Shown here piece by piece: positions 21,350 through 30,455 of a stretch of 64,000 nt of DNA. The position numbers were made by a program, and so were the translations under genes. The stretch is from Microbacterium lemovicicum. GTDB lineage: Bacteria > Actinomycetota > Actinomycetes > Actinomycetales > Microbacteriaceae. The stretch spans positions 992,001 to 1,056,000 of the forward strand of contig NZ_CP031423.1 of the NCBI RefSeq assembly GCF_003991875.1, given 5' to 3'. Each line of letters starts with the position of its first letter. Position 1 is the first letter of the stretch. The notes under the pieces are model-generated. The model was not told the origin of the DNA. It saw nothing but the letters and a program-made list of their open reading frames with translations, and made no database searches.

Positions 21350-22099
21350 ATGCTGGTGCTCCTGCCCCCGTCGGAGACCAAGCGCCCCGGCGGCCCGGGC
21401 GGCGCCTGGCGCCGCGAGGCGCTGTCGTTCCCGTCGCTGGAGCCGCAGCGGCGGGACGTGGTCGCGGCGCTGATCGCGCTGTCCGCCGTCCCGGACGACG
21501 CCGCCCGGGTGCTGAAGCTGGGCGCCTCGCAGCGGGGCGAGGTCGCCGTCAACGCCGCCCTCGCCGGCGCGCCCGGGCTGCCGGCGGTGGATCGCTACAC
21601 GGGTGTCCTCTACGACGCGCTGGGCGCGGCATCCCTCGACGCCGCCGCCCGGCGCTGGCTCGGCCGCAGCGTCGCGATCCACTCGGCGCCGTTCGGTCCC
21701 GTCCGCGCGCTCGAGCGCATCCCCGCCTATCGGCTCGGCGCCGGCATCTCGCTGCCGGGGCTTCCCGCGCTCCCGCGCCTGTGGGGCGCCGTCGTGACCG
21801 CGGCGATCGCCGAGGAGCAGCCGGGCTTCGTGCTCGACCTGCGCTCGGAGGCGTACGTCGCCCTCGGGCCGGTGCCGGCATCCGTCCCCTCGGTGTACCT
21901 CCGCGTCGTCACCGAGACCGAGGCGGGCACCACGCGGGCGCTCAACCACTTCAACAAGCACGCGAAGGGTGCGCTCGTGCGCTCCCTGGCCGAGCACCGC
22001 CCGCGGGTGTCGTCGATCGCGGGACTGCGACGATGGGCGGATGCCGCGGGCTGGCGCCTGCGCCACGGTCGCGCCGGAGAGCTCGACCTCGTCGTCTGA
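21350..22099 (+). CDS. yaaA: YaaA (UPF0246/DUF328) family protein
   Basis: In E. coli YaaA lowers intracellular free iron and so limits oxidative damage. The start MLVLLPPSETKRPGG is the family signature. Further conserved parts are YTGVLYDALGAASLD, the AFxxFG-like HSAPFGPVRALERIPAYRLG, and the end region NHFNKHAKGALVR. It has 249 residues, the usual length. It follows the atp terminator. There is no Shine-Dalgarno of note, and no partner gene suggests a specific role here. Confidence 0.85.
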   Translation: MLVLLPPSETKRPGGPGGAWRREALSFPSLEPQRRDVVAALIALSAVPDDAARVLKLGASQRGEVAVNAALAGAPGLPAVDRYTGVLYDALGAASLDAAARRWLGRSVAIHSAPFGPVRALERIPAYRLGAGISLPGLPALPRLWGAVVTAAIAEEQPGFVLDLRSEAYVALGPVPASVPSVYLRVVTETEAGTTRALNHFNKHAKGALVRSLAEHRPRVSSIAGLRRWADAAGWRLRHGRAGELDLVV

Positions 22100-22100
22100 A

Positions 22101-22583
22101 TCAGCGGCGGGTGTTCTCCGCCGTGCGCTCGGTGTTTTCCGCGATGGCGATGAGGGCGACGACCGCCTCGATGAGGAAGCGGAGCACGATCACGGCGAGG
22201 AACGAGAACAGCGGCACGAGCACGAGCGTCGCGACGATGAGGGAGACGCCGGCACCCGGGTTGTACCCCAGAGCCGAGGCGCCCCGCACGATGCCGCCGA
22301 TGAAGTAGACCAGGAAGCCGATCGCGATGACGATCAGTCCGACGATGTAGAACACGCTGGCGAGCCGACGCGTGATGAACGTGCGGAACGAGACGTCGAA
22401 GAGGGCGCGGAGGAATCCCCGGCCGATCGCGGCCGCGTCGGAACCCGCGGGGGAGGGCACTCCCGTGTCGTCGGGATCGGTCGCCGGGTCGTAGCCGTCG
22501 CCCTCGCCGCGCGCCGACTCGCGCGCCGCCTGCGCTGCGGGCTGGGCCGGAAGGGGAGGGACAGGGGGGATCGCGCTGCTCAT
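22101..22583 (-). CDS. DUF4282 membrane protein
   Basis: The 160-residue protein has a proline- and acid-rich N-terminal tail (about 60 residues), then the DUF4282 core: FLRALFDVSFRTFITRRLASVFYIVGLIVIAIGFLVYFIGGI and a second hydrophobic segment LIVATLVLVPLFSFLAVIVLRFLIEAVVALIAIAENT. Two membrane helices are expected, with the tail probably in the cytosol. The function of DUF4282 is not known to me. The ATG has GGAAGC upstream. It faces yaaA tail to tail with one base between them. Confidence 0.75.
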   Translation of the reverse strand: MSSAIPPVPPLPAQPAAQAARESARGEGDGYDPATDPDDTGVPSPAGSDAAAIGRGFLRALFDVSFRTFITRRLASVFYIVGLIVIAIGFLVYFIGGIVRGASALGYNPGAGVSLIVATLVLVPLFSFLAVIVLRFLIEAVVALIAIAENTERTAENTRR

Positions 22584-22741
22584 GGCTTCCTTTCGGCGGA
22601 ACGCTCCGCGTCGTGTTCAGCGTAACGACCGCCGACATACCTGGGAATCGACTGACAGCCGACCGGTGTCGTCGCTAGCATGTGATCGCAGTGGGGGGCA
22701 GTCCTCGCCGACATCCGATCCGTTCCATGAAAGGGACGCGC

Positions 22742-23494
22742 ATGTATTCCGATCCGAATGACGCAGCCGCCTTCGCGGTCTTGGCCGTCTTCTACGTCTT
22801 CGTCTTCATCATCGCCATCGCCGGCTACATCATCTCGTCGTTCTTCCTCATGAAGATCTTCGAGAAGGCGGGGGTGCAGGGCAAGTGGCGCGCCTGGGTG
22901 CCGATCTACAACACCCTGATCTTCGTCAAGCTCGGCGACCTGAGCCCCTGGTGGCTCCTGGTGCTGTGGGGCGGCACGATCGTCCTCGGCTGGGTGCCGG
23001 TGCTCGGCACCCTCATCGGCCTCGCCACCTTCGTCTACACGATCCTCGCCGCCTGGCGCGTGGGACTGAAGCTCCAGAAGGAAGCCGTCTGGCTCATCCT
23101 GTACTTCTTCCTGTCCATCGTGTGGTTCGGCATCAACGCCTTCGACAAGTCGCGCTGGAACACGGCGATCCCGGCCGCGCCGTGGGCCGGCAACTTCCTC
23201 GCCGACAAGACCGTCTGGGAGGGCGTCCCCGTCCAGAGCAGCGCGCTCGGCTCTGCCGCGGCGTCCGCCGGCTACCAGCCCCCCGCGGGCTACCAGCCTC
23301 CCTCGGGATACGAGCCCCCGGCCGGCTACCAGCCGCCCACCGGTTCCGTCCCGCCCGCCCCGCCGGCCGGCTACACGCCGCCCGCGCCGCCGGCATCCTC
23401 CGCCCCGGAGCCGCCCACGGTGCCGCCGACCACGCCCCCGCCGCCGCCGGCCTCGCCCGAGCCGCCCGCGGCTCCGGACCAGCCCCGGACCTGA
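22742..23494 (+). CDS. DUF5684-like membrane protein with proline-rich repeat tail
   Basis: The first 150 residues hold four or five hydrophobic segments and a conserved-looking phrase FEKAGVQGKWRAWVPIYNTLIFVKL. That type of phrase is shared by small membrane proteins of the DUF5684 group and by signal-peptidase-associated fusions. The tail (about 165-250) is repetitive: GYQPPAGYQPP, GYEPPAGYQPP, then runs of A and P. I chose ATG at 22742 because GAAAGGGA lies just upstream. Function unknown. The repeats may mediate cell-wall or protein contact, which is inference. Confidence 0.65.
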   Translation: MYSDPNDAAAFAVLAVFYVFVFIIAIAGYIISSFFLMKIFEKAGVQGKWRAWVPIYNTLIFVKLGDLSPWWLLVLWGGTIVLGWVPVLGTLIGLATFVYTILAAWRVGLKLQKEAVWLILYFFLSIVWFGINAFDKSRWNTAIPAAPWAGNFLADKTVWEGVPVQSSALGSAAASAGYQPPAGYQPPSGYEPPAGYQPPTGSVPPAPPAGYTPPAPPASSAPEPPTVPPTTPPPPPASPEPPAAPDQPRT

Positions 23495-23501
23495 TCGGAG
23501 T

Positions 23502-23532
23502 GAAGCGCCCCTCGCGACGCGAGGGGCGCTTC
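23502..23532 (+). terminator. Strong intrinsic terminator hairpin
   Basis: GAAGCGCCCCTCG (23502-23514), loop CGACG, then CGAGGGGCGCTTC: a perfect 13-pair stem, followed by GTCGTTCC. It lies eight bases after the stop of the proline-rich membrane protein. Confidence 0.85.
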
Positions 23533-23587
23533 GTCGTTCCCGCGACTCCGGCGTGCCCATGACGCCGATCCGCCTGCCGGCGGGAGG

Positions 23588-23593
23588 TAGCGT
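23588..23593 (+). promoter_or_regulatory. -10 element for the aldo/keto reductase, leaderless
   Basis: TAGCGT with six bases between it and the ATG at 23600, the spacing that puts the transcript start on the start codon. Confidence 0.5.
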
Positions 23594-23599
23594 GGCGGC

Positions 23600-24577
23600 A
23601 TGAGCACTCCCGCATCACGCCACGTCGGAGCATCCGGCCTCGTCGTTTCCGCGGTCGGATTGGGCTGCAACAACTTCGGCCGGCCCGGCACGCGCAGCGA
23701 GACGCTGGACGGCACGCGCGACGTCCTGTCGGCCGCCATCGCGGCGGGCGTGACGTTCCTCGACACGGCCGACATGTACGGTGGCGAGCCGGGTCAGAGC
23801 GAGACGCTCATGGGCGAGGCGCTGCGCGGACGGCGGGACGAGGTCGTGCTGGCCACGAAGTTCGGCCACCCCGGACGCGACATGGGCTACACGGTGCGCG
23901 GATCGAAGGCGTCGCGCTCGTACATCCGCACCGCCGTCGAGGCATCGCTGGCGCGACTGCAGACGGACTGGATCGACCTGTACCAGCTCCATGTGCCCGA
24001 TCCCGAGACGCCGATCGAGGAGACGATCTCGGCCCTCGAGGATCTCGTACGCGAGGGCAAGATCCGCTACTTCGGCCATTCCAACCTGGCCGGGTGGCAG
24101 ATCGCGGAGGCGGAGCTGACGGCGCCGGGCCGCGGCATCCGCTACATCTCGGCACAGAACCACTACTCGCTGCTCTCGCGCGGTGCCGAGCGCGAGGTGC
24201 TGCCGGCCGCGCGCCGATTCGGACTCGGGTTCTTCCCCTTCTTCCCGCTCGCCAACGGTCTGCTGACCGGCAAGTTCACGCGCGAGGGGGGACCGGAGGA
24301 CAGTCGCATCATGCGTCAGCGTCCGCATGTCTGGAGCGACGCGCCCTGGGACGCGCTCGAGGCGTATCGCGACTTCTGCGACGAGCGGGGCATCACGATG
24401 CTGCAGGCGACGTTCGGGTGGCTGCTCGCCCAGGATCCCGTGTCCAGCGTCATCGCGGGAGCGACGAGCCCCGAGCAGATCGAGGCCAACGCGGCGGCGG
24501 CCGCGTGGACGCCCGACGGCGCCGACCTCGCCGCGATCGACGCCCTGTTCCCGCTTCCGGCGGACCCCGCAGAATAG
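23600..24577 (+). CDS. Aldo/keto reductase
   Basis: An NADPH-dependent oxidoreductase of the (beta/alpha)8 barrel type. Residues of the catalytic set are visible: Asp in FLDTADMYGG with Tyr four later, Lys in VLATKFGH, and His in YQLHVPDPETPIEETISALEDLVREGKIRYFGHSN. The C-terminal SVIAGATSPEQIEANAAAAAW is the cofactor-binding end. It has 325 residues and resembles the YhdN/Tas type with no clear substrate. It appears to stand alone between two terminator or promoter signals. Confidence 0.9.
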   Translation: MSTPASRHVGASGLVVSAVGLGCNNFGRPGTRSETLDGTRDVLSAAIAAGVTFLDTADMYGGEPGQSETLMGEALRGRRDEVVLATKFGHPGRDMGYTVRGSKASRSYIRTAVEASLARLQTDWIDLYQLHVPDPETPIEETISALEDLVREGKIRYFGHSNLAGWQIAEAELTAPGRGIRYISAQNHYSLLSRGAEREVLPAARRFGLGFFPFFPLANGLLTGKFTREGGPEDSRIMRQRPHVWSDAPWDALEAYRDFCDERGITMLQATFGWLLAQDPVSSVIAGATSPEQIEANAAAAAWTPDGADLAAIDALFPLPADPAE

Positions 24578-24607
24578 CGGATGCGGGAGCCGGCCGAGAC
24601 GGTCCAC

Positions 24608-24613
24608 TAGGCT
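24608..24613 (+). promoter_or_regulatory. -10 element for the PP2C gene
   Basis: TAGGCT, about 55 bases before the ATG at 24669. Here the predicted transcript does have a leader and a ribosome binding site (AGGAAGAGG). Confidence 0.4.
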
Positions 24614-24668
24614 GGGAGACCCCGGCGCCCTGTCGCGCCGCAACGCCGCACGACAGGAAGAGGTGAAG

Positions 24669-25481
24669 ATGTCCGATGTGGTCACCCGCTCCCGAACGCT
24701 CCCGCTTCCCGGCGGCGAGATCGAGGTGTCCTGGGCAGCCGTGACGCACACGGGTCTGCGGCGGGACAACAACCAGGACGCGGTGCTCGCGGACTTCCCG
24801 CTGTTCGTCGTCGCCGACGGCATGGGCGGGCACATCGGCGGCGAGATCGCCAGCACCAGCACCGTCGACCGCCTCCGGCCGATCGCCGAGTCGGGCGACG
24901 TGTCGACCAAGGCCATAGAGAAGGCGCTGTCGAAGGCGGTCAAAGACATCGCGTCGCACGTGGACACCACCGACGACGGCACCGGCACGACGGTCACCGG
25001 CGTGTTCCTGGATGCTGCGGGCGGGTCGGTCCACTGGGTCACCCTGAACATCGGCGACTCCCGCGTGTACCTCCTGCGCGATGAGACGATCGTGCAGATC
25101 ACCACCGACCATTCCGTGGTGCAGGAGCTGATGGCCGCCGGCCGGCTCAGCCCGGAAGAGGCGGAGAACCACCCGTACGGCAACGTGATCACGCGGGCCG
25201 TCGGACCCAGCGAGAGCGTCACCCCCGACTACGTGCGGCTCGACGTCGTCGACGGCGACCGCTTCGTCGTGTGCTCGGACGGACTCACCAAGGAGCTGAC
25301 CGACTACGGCATCCAGCACTTCCTGGCCGAGCACGAGGATCCCGCGGCGGCCGTGGACGCGATGCTGGAGGCGGCGCTCGAGAACGGCGGCCGCGACAAC
25401 ATCTCGATCGTGGTGCTGAACGCCGTCCGGCGTTCCAGCGACTCGGCGGACGCCGACACCGCCACGCACGCCACGCGGTGA
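24669..25481 (+). CDS. PP2C-family serine/threonine protein phosphatase
   Basis: A metal-dependent phosphatase of the PstP/Stp1 type. The metal-binding motifs are in order: RRDNNQDA, VVADGMGGH, TGTTVTGVFLD, NIGDSRVYLL, TTDHSVVQELMAAGRLSPEEA, CSDGLTKEL and GGRDNISIVVL. It has 270 residues with no membrane anchor, so it acts in the cytosol. I chose ATG at 24669 for its GGAAGAGG site. The neighbour is a large FtsK/EccC-like ATPase; such pairings occur in type VII-like loci of actinobacteria, but no kinase or FHA gene is visible here. Confidence 0.92.
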   Translation: MSDVVTRSRTLPLPGGEIEVSWAAVTHTGLRRDNNQDAVLADFPLFVVADGMGGHIGGEIASTSTVDRLRPIAESGDVSTKAIEKALSKAVKDIASHVDTTDDGTGTTVTGVFLDAAGGSVHWVTLNIGDSRVYLLRDETIVQITTDHSVVQELMAAGRLSPEEAENHPYGNVITRAVGPSESVTPDYVRLDVVDGDRFVVCSDGLTKELTDYGIQHFLAEHEDPAAAVDAMLEAALENGGRDNISIVVLNAVRRSSDSADADTATHATR

Positions 25482-25570
25482 TTCCTCCCCATCGCGGTCG
25501 CTGACACTCGCGACCCCGGGCGGTCGCCCCGCGGGTGGGTCCGGTCTTCCGCCGGCGCGAGACTGGCGCG

Positions 25571-28500
25571 ATGTCTCGACTCCTGCGCGGATCGCTCGTG
25601 CGTCCGCCCGTTCCGCCTGCGTCCGTCGCCGGCGCGGACACGTCTCCCGTCCCCGCCGTCGACGAGCCGATCGTCCTCCCGCCGCCGTGGACGCCGTCGC
25701 CGCGCCCGGGGCTTCCCCTCCTCGCGTCGATCGTGCCGGTGGTCGGCTCCGTCGCGCTGTTCCTCGTCACCGGCTCGGTGCTGGCGCTGTGGCTGGCGCT
25801 CCTCGGACCGCTGATCGCCCTCGCGAACATGGCCGACGGCGCGCGCTCCTCCCGCCGCGCCCGCCGCGCCGCGGACCGCGACGCACGGTCCGCGCGGGAA
25901 CGCGCCGCGGTCGAGGTCGAGCGCCGGCACGCGGCGGAGCGCGAGCGCCTGCGTCAGCGGCATCCCGACGCGGCGACCCTCCTGGCCGCCGCCGAGGCGG
26001 AGGTGTGGCGGCCGTTCCCCGGACGCGGCGATGTGCTCGTCGTCGGTGCGGGCGACGCACCGAGCGCGGTGCGGATCTCCGGGGGCGGCGAGGCGGCCCG
26101 CACCCTGAGGGCGGGCGCGGCCGCCGTCGCCGACGCGCCCGTGCTCCTGGGGGTCGACACCGCCGTCGCCGTGGTCGGGGCGCGTGTGCTCGTCGATGCC
26201 GTGGTGCGCGCGCTCGTCGTACAGGCGTGCAGCATCGCCGCGCCGGGCGAGCTCGAGCTGATCGCCGTGTCGCCGCGCGACGCCTGGGCGGAGCGGATGC
26301 CGCACAGCCACGTGCCGGCGACGCGCGCCCTCGCCGTGCTCGACGCCGACGATCCGCGTCCGCGTCGTGCGGACGGCGTGCTCGTGCGCGTGCCCGCCGA
26401 CACGCCACCGCCGTCCTGGTGCGGGGCCGTGCTGACGGTCTCGTCTCCGCAGCGGGCCCGCCTCGACCATGACGGACGCACGAGCGAGCTGCGCGTCGAA
26501 TGCCTGTCCGCCGTGCAGGCCGCCGACGTCGCGGCCGACCTCGCAGGGCGTGCGCTCGCGCTGGGGGTGCGGACGGAAGTCGCCGAGACCGTCGTGCACC
26601 TGGCCGATCTCCTGGCCGACGCGCCCGAGCCCGCCGCCGGCGGCCTCCGGGCGGTGCTGGGCCGGCACGACGGGTCGCCCTTCCCGGTGGATCTCGTGTC
26701 GGACGGCCCGCACGCCGTCGTCGCCGGGGTGACGGGCTCGGGGAAGAGCGAGCTTCTCATCTCGTGGATCCTGTCGCTGTGCGCGCAGACGTCCACCGCC
26801 GAGGTCAGCTTCCTTCTCGCCGACTTCAAGGGCGGGACGGCGTTCGACGCTCTCTCCGGTCTGCCGCACGTCACCGGGGTCCTCACCGACCTCGACGGCG
26901 GGGGAGCGCGTCGCGCCATCGACAGCCTGCGTGCCGAGGTGCGGTGGCGCGAGCGGGCTCTCGCCGACGCCGGAGCCCGCGACATCCGCGACCCGCGGGT
27001 GCACATCCCCAGACTCGTCATCGTGGTCGACGAGTTCGCCGCGCTGCTGGGGGCCCATCCCGAGCTGCACGCCGTGTTCATCGACGTCGCGGCGCGCGGG
27101 CGGGCACTGGGGATGCACCTCATCCTGGGCACGCAGCGGGTGGCGGGTGTCGTGCGCGAGTCGCTGCTCGCGAACTGTCCGCTGCGGGTCAGCCTGCGCG
27201 TCACCGACGCCGCCGACAGCAGGGCCGTCATCGGCACCGATGAGGCCGCGCTCCTGCCCGGAGGACGAGCAGGGGCCGGGCGCGCGCTCGTGCGTCGCGC
27301 CGGCGACGGCGCTCCGCTCGCTGTCCGGATCGCCCTCGCCGAACCGGGCGACGTCGAGCGCGTCGCCCACGCGTCGCGCGGCCCGGCGCCACGGCGACCG
27401 TGGCTGCCCGACCTGCCTGCCGTCGTGCCGCTGGCCAGTCTGCTCGGCCAGGGTGGCGCGGGCGACATCGTGCTCGGCATCGTCGACGAGCCCGAGCGGC
27501 AGCGGCAGTCGCCCGCCCTTCTCTCGGCCGCGGACCGGGGGATGCTGGTGGTCGGAGCGGCCGGAAGCGGCACATCGACCATCCTCGACGTCGTCGCGGC
27601 CCAGGCGCGCGGATCGGCCGTGAGGCTGCCCGCAGATGCGGAGGCGGCGTGGGACACGGTGTCGGGGCTGGCCGATCATCCGCCCGGTCGCGGCGATGTG
27701 CTGCTGCTCGACGATCTGGACGCCCTCGCCGGAGCGTTCCCCGCCGAGTACGCCGCCGCCGTCTTCGAGGCGCTCGAGCGCCTCGTCCGGCAGGCGGGCG
27801 CCGGCGGGTACCTCGTGGTGGCCGGCGTCCGGCGGCTGTCGGGACCCGTCGCCCGGCTGGCGGAGCTCCTGCCGCGCAGAGCGCTGCTGGCGATGCCCTC
27901 GCGGGCGGACTATCTCGCGGCAGGAGGCGACGGCTCCCACCATGCGACCGACGCCGCCCCCGGTCGAGGACGGCTCGACGGGCGCGATGTGCAGTTCGCC
28001 ATCGCAGAACCGGAGGGCGACGGCCAGGCAGCCGATGCGCTCCGGGCGCTCGAGTACCCGGAGTCGGACTGGACCCGTGTGCCCGGGTGGATCTGGGGGG
28101 AGCCCGCCGCGGACGCGGGGTTCGCGCCGGAGCGGACGACCGCATTCGTCGCCCGCCGGTCGGCTGTCACGCGCGGGGCGCTAGAGAGCTGGTGGGCGGC
28201 CGGTGTCGCCGTCATCTCCGTGGAGGATGTCGCCGCCCATTCCACGGCAGCCATCACGGAGGTGACGGCGCCGCGCGTCGTCTACGGCGAACCGGAGGAG
28301 TGGCAGCGCCACTGGACGCTGCTCTCGCGCGTGCGCGGCGACGGCGACCTGCTCATCGACGCTGCGTGCGCGGGCGAGTACCGGCTCCTCACCGGCGACC
28401 GCACCCTCCCGCCCTACTGCGCGCCGGGACGGGCCCGGGCCTGGCTGCGACGCGCCGGCGGTCCGGCCGAGCGCGTCACGCTGCCCACCGCGCCCACCGC

Positions 28501-28753
28501 GCCCACTGCGCCCGCCGCACCCGCCGCACTCGCCGCACCGGCCGCGCCCGGCCGCCGAACAGCCCCACCCGCACCCGAGCCGCCTCGCGCACCCGAGTCG
28601 GTCGTGCTCGAGCCGCCGGACGCTCCCGAGCCCCACGTTCCCGCTCCGGAGCCCCCCGTTCCCGCTCCGGAGCCACCCATTCCCGTCCCGGTGCCACCCG
28701 CATCCACGGTGCCCGCCACCCGCCGCAGCCGGCGCCATGAGCGCGCCTCTTGA
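25571..28753 (+). CDS. FtsK/SpoIIIE (EccC-like) membrane ATPase
   Basis: A 1060-residue protein. Two membrane helices lie at about residues 45-87, followed by an arginine-rich helix. ATPase 1 has an intact Walker A (GVTGSGKSE, about 386-394), the FtsK-type LLADFKGGTAFD and Walker B LVIVVDEFAAL (about 480-490). ATPase 2 has GAAGSGTST at about 660, where threonine replaces the Walker lysine, and LLLDDLD, so it is probably inactive. The last 85 residues are rich in A, P and E. This layout matches EccC/EssC of type VII secretion more than the DNA pump FtsK, which has a gamma domain that I do not see. No WXG100 gene is in the window. Start ATG 25571 chosen over an upstream GTG at 25535. Confidence 0.85.
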   Translation: MSRLLRGSLVRPPVPPASVAGADTSPVPAVDEPIVLPPPWTPSPRPGLPLLASIVPVVGSVALFLVTGSVLALWLALLGPLIALANMADGARSSRRARRAADRDARSARERAAVEVERRHAAERERLRQRHPDAATLLAAAEAEVWRPFPGRGDVLVVGAGDAPSAVRISGGGEAARTLRAGAAAVADAPVLLGVDTAVAVVGARVLVDAVVRALVVQACSIAAPGELELIAVSPRDAWAERMPHSHVPATRALAVLDADDPRPRRADGVLVRVPADTPPPSWCGAVLTVSSPQRARLDHDGRTSELRVECLSAVQAADVAADLAGRALALGVRTEVAETVVHLADLLADAPEPAAGGLRAVLGRHDGSPFPVDLVSDGPHAVVAGVTGSGKSELLISWILSLCAQTSTAEVSFLLADFKGGTAFDALSGLPHVTGVLTDLDGGGARRAIDSLRAEVRWRERALADAGARDIRDPRVHIPRLVIVVDEFAALLGAHPELHAVFIDVAARGRALGMHLILGTQRVAGVVRESLLANCPLRVSLRVTDAADSRAVIGTDEAALLPGGRAGAGRALVRRAGDGAPLAVRIALAEPGDVERVAHASRGPAPRRPWLPDLPAVVPLASLLGQGGAGDIVLGIVDEPERQRQSPALLSAADRGMLVVGAAGSGTSTILDVVAAQARGSAVRLPADAEAAWDTVSGLADHPPGRGDVLLLDDLDALAGAFPAEYAAAVFEALERLVRQAGAGGYLVVAGVRRLSGPVARLAELLPRRALLAMPSRADYLAAGGDGSHHATDAAPGRGRLDGRDVQFAIAEPEGDGQAADALRALEYPESDWTRVPGWIWGEPAADAGFAPERTTAFVARRSAVTRGALESWWAAGVAVISVEDVAAHSTAAITEVTAPRVVYGEPEEWQRHWTLLSRVRGDGDLLIDAACAGEYRLLTGDRTLPPYCAPGRARAWLRRAGGPAERVTLPTAPTAPTAPAAPAALAAPAAPGRRTAPPAPEPPRAPESVVLEPPDAPEPHVPAPEPPVPAPEPPIPVPVPPASTVPATRRSRRHERAS

Positions 28754-28779
28754 CCGTTGCTCGCGCGCCGCCCTAGTTT
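28750..28779 (+). promoter_or_regulatory. Promoter of the amino acid permease gene, leaderless
   Basis: -35 TTGACC (28750-28755), an 18-base spacer and -10 TAGTTT (28774-28779). The GTG at 28787 lies seven bases further on, so the transcript should begin at or next to the start codon. The -35 overlaps the stop of the FtsK-like gene. This is the best complete promoter in the window. Confidence 0.65.
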
Positions 28780-28786
28780 CAGGGCT

Positions 28787-30349
28787 GTGACTACCACTCC
28801 GATCGACCTCACCCGACCCGACGGGAAGGGCCTCGCCGCGGGCACACTCGGCCTCTGGGGCTCCACCGTCATCGGGCTCGCCTCCACAGCCCCCGCCTAT
28901 TCGCTCGTCGCAACCCTCGGCTTCGTCGTCCTCGCCGTCGGCGCCCAGGCGCCCATCGTGTTCGTGATCGCCTTCATCCCGATGCTGTTCATCGCCTTCG
29001 CCTACCGCGAGCTGAACAACGCGGTCCCCGACTGCGGCACGACCTTCACGTGGGGCACGAAGGCGTTCGGCCCCTGGATCGGATGGATGGGCGGCTGGGG
29101 CGTCGCCGCAGCCGGCATGATCGTGCTCGCCAACCTCGCACAGATCGCCGGGATCTACTTCTGGGCGCTCATCGACGGCATCGTGGGCAGCGGTGAAGAC
29201 GCCCTGCTCTCCGACAACGTCCCGCTCGTCACCGCGACCGGTGTCGTCTTCATCGCGGCGATGACCTGGGTCAGCTGGCGGGGGGTGGAGATCGGCGAGC
29301 GCATCCAGAACATCCTGCTCGCCCTCCAGTACGCCGCGCTCGGCCTCTTCGTCGTCGCGGCCCTCTTCCAGTTCTTCACCGGCTCCGCGCCCGATGCGAC
29401 CCCGTTCGACTGGGCCTGGTTCAACCCGTTCGCCGGCAGCGACTGGGGCAGCTTCGTCGAGGCGAGCCTGCTGGCGATCTTCATCTACTGGGGCTGGGAC
29501 ACCTGTCTCGCCCTCAACGAGGAGACCCGCGACCCCAAGCGCATCCCGGGTCGCGCCGCGCTGCTGACGACCGTCATCCTCCTCGTCACCTACGTCGGCG
29601 TCACGATCGCGGCGATGATGTACGCGGGGCTCGGCGAAGAGGGAACCGGACTCGGCAACGAGGCGAACGCCGACGACTTCTTCCTCGGGATCAAGGACGG
29701 CCTCCTCGGGCCCTTCGGCTGGATCCTCGTGCTCGCCGTCATGATCTCGGCGATCTCCTCGACCCAGACGACGATCCTCCCGACCGCTCGCGGCACGCTC
29801 GCCATGGCGGCGTACAAGGCCCTGCCGCGGCGGTTCTACCGTGTGCACCCCGTCTACAAGACGCCGTCGTTCTCGACGCTCGTCATGGGCGTGGTCGCGA
29901 TCGTCTACTACGTAGGCATGACGCTCATCAGCGACAACATCCTGCAGGATTCGATCCTGTCGCTCGGACTCGCCATCGCGTTCTACTACGCGATCACCGG
30001 CTACGCCTGCGTCTGGTACTTCCGCAAGGAGCTGTTCGACTCGGCGCGCAACTTCTTCTACCGGTTCCTGTTCCCGCTGCTCGGCGCCCTCATGCTCACC
30101 TACGCCTTCGTCCAGTCCGCGATCGACATGTACGACGTCGACTACGGCTACACGGTGCTCTTCGGCATCGGCGGCACCTTCGTGCTGGGCATCGGGTCGC
30201 TGGCGATCGGCGTGGTCCTGATGCTGATCTGGTTCCAGTTCCCGCGGGCCAAGGCGTTCTTCCGCGGCCAGAGCCTCAACCGCGACACCGAGGTGCTCGT
30301 GCCGGAGGACGGCGCCGATCTCGTCCGCTCGGTCGACGGCGGCATCTGA
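28787..30349 (+). CDS. APC-family amino acid permease
   Basis: An integral membrane transporter of about 520 residues with roughly twelve to fourteen hydrophobic segments. The N-terminal LGLWGSTVIGLASTAPAYSL is the glycine-rich helix 1 of the APC superfamily, and FIYWGWDTCLALNEETRDPKRIPGRAAL is the characteristic loop after helix 6. The substrate cannot be told from sequence. The neighbours (alanine dehydrogenase and asparaginase) favour a neutral amino acid or related nitrogen source, which is inference. I chose GTG at 28787 because the promoter at 28750-28779 points there; a TTG at 28757 lies within that promoter. Confidence 0.88.
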   Translation: MTTTPIDLTRPDGKGLAAGTLGLWGSTVIGLASTAPAYSLVATLGFVVLAVGAQAPIVFVIAFIPMLFIAFAYRELNNAVPDCGTTFTWGTKAFGPWIGWMGGWGVAAAGMIVLANLAQIAGIYFWALIDGIVGSGEDALLSDNVPLVTATGVVFIAAMTWVSWRGVEIGERIQNILLALQYAALGLFVVAALFQFFTGSAPDATPFDWAWFNPFAGSDWGSFVEASLLAIFIYWGWDTCLALNEETRDPKRIPGRAALLTTVILLVTYVGVTIAAMMYAGLGEEGTGLGNEANADDFFLGIKDGLLGPFGWILVLAVMISAISSTQTTILPTARGTLAMAAYKALPRRFYRVHPVYKTPSFSTLVMGVVAIVYYVGMTLISDNILQDSILSLGLAIAFYYAITGYACVWYFRKELFDSARNFFYRFLFPLLGALMLTYAFVQSAIDMYDVDYGYTVLFGIGGTFVLGIGSLAIGVVLMLIWFQFPRAKAFFRGQSLNRDTEVLVPEDGADLVRSVDGGI

Positions 30350-30360
30350 CGACGACGACG

Positions 30361-30400
30361 GAACGGGGCCGAGCGCGCACCAGCGAGCTCAGCCCCGTTC
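30361..30400. terminator. Two-way terminator between the permease and ald
   Basis: GAACGGGGC (30361-30369) pairs with GCCCCGTTC (30392-30400), and inside it GAGC (30371-30374) pairs with GCTC (30387-30390). It lies between convergent genes and can serve both. Confidence 0.75.
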
Positions 30401-30455
30401 GCGGTCGTGCGAGGGCGATCGCGATCCGCGCGACGACCCCGTTCTCAGACCGGCG

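Noticed and set aside
28482..28720. Tandem DNA repeat in the FtsK-like gene
   Set aside because: The GCGCCCACC-type and CCGGAGCC-type repeats encode the A/P/E tail and are in frame; they are protein low complexity and not a separate element.
24669..28753. A full type VII secretion locus
   Set aside because: Only the EccC-like ATPase is present. No WXG100, EccB, EccD, EccE or mycosin gene lies within several kilobases.
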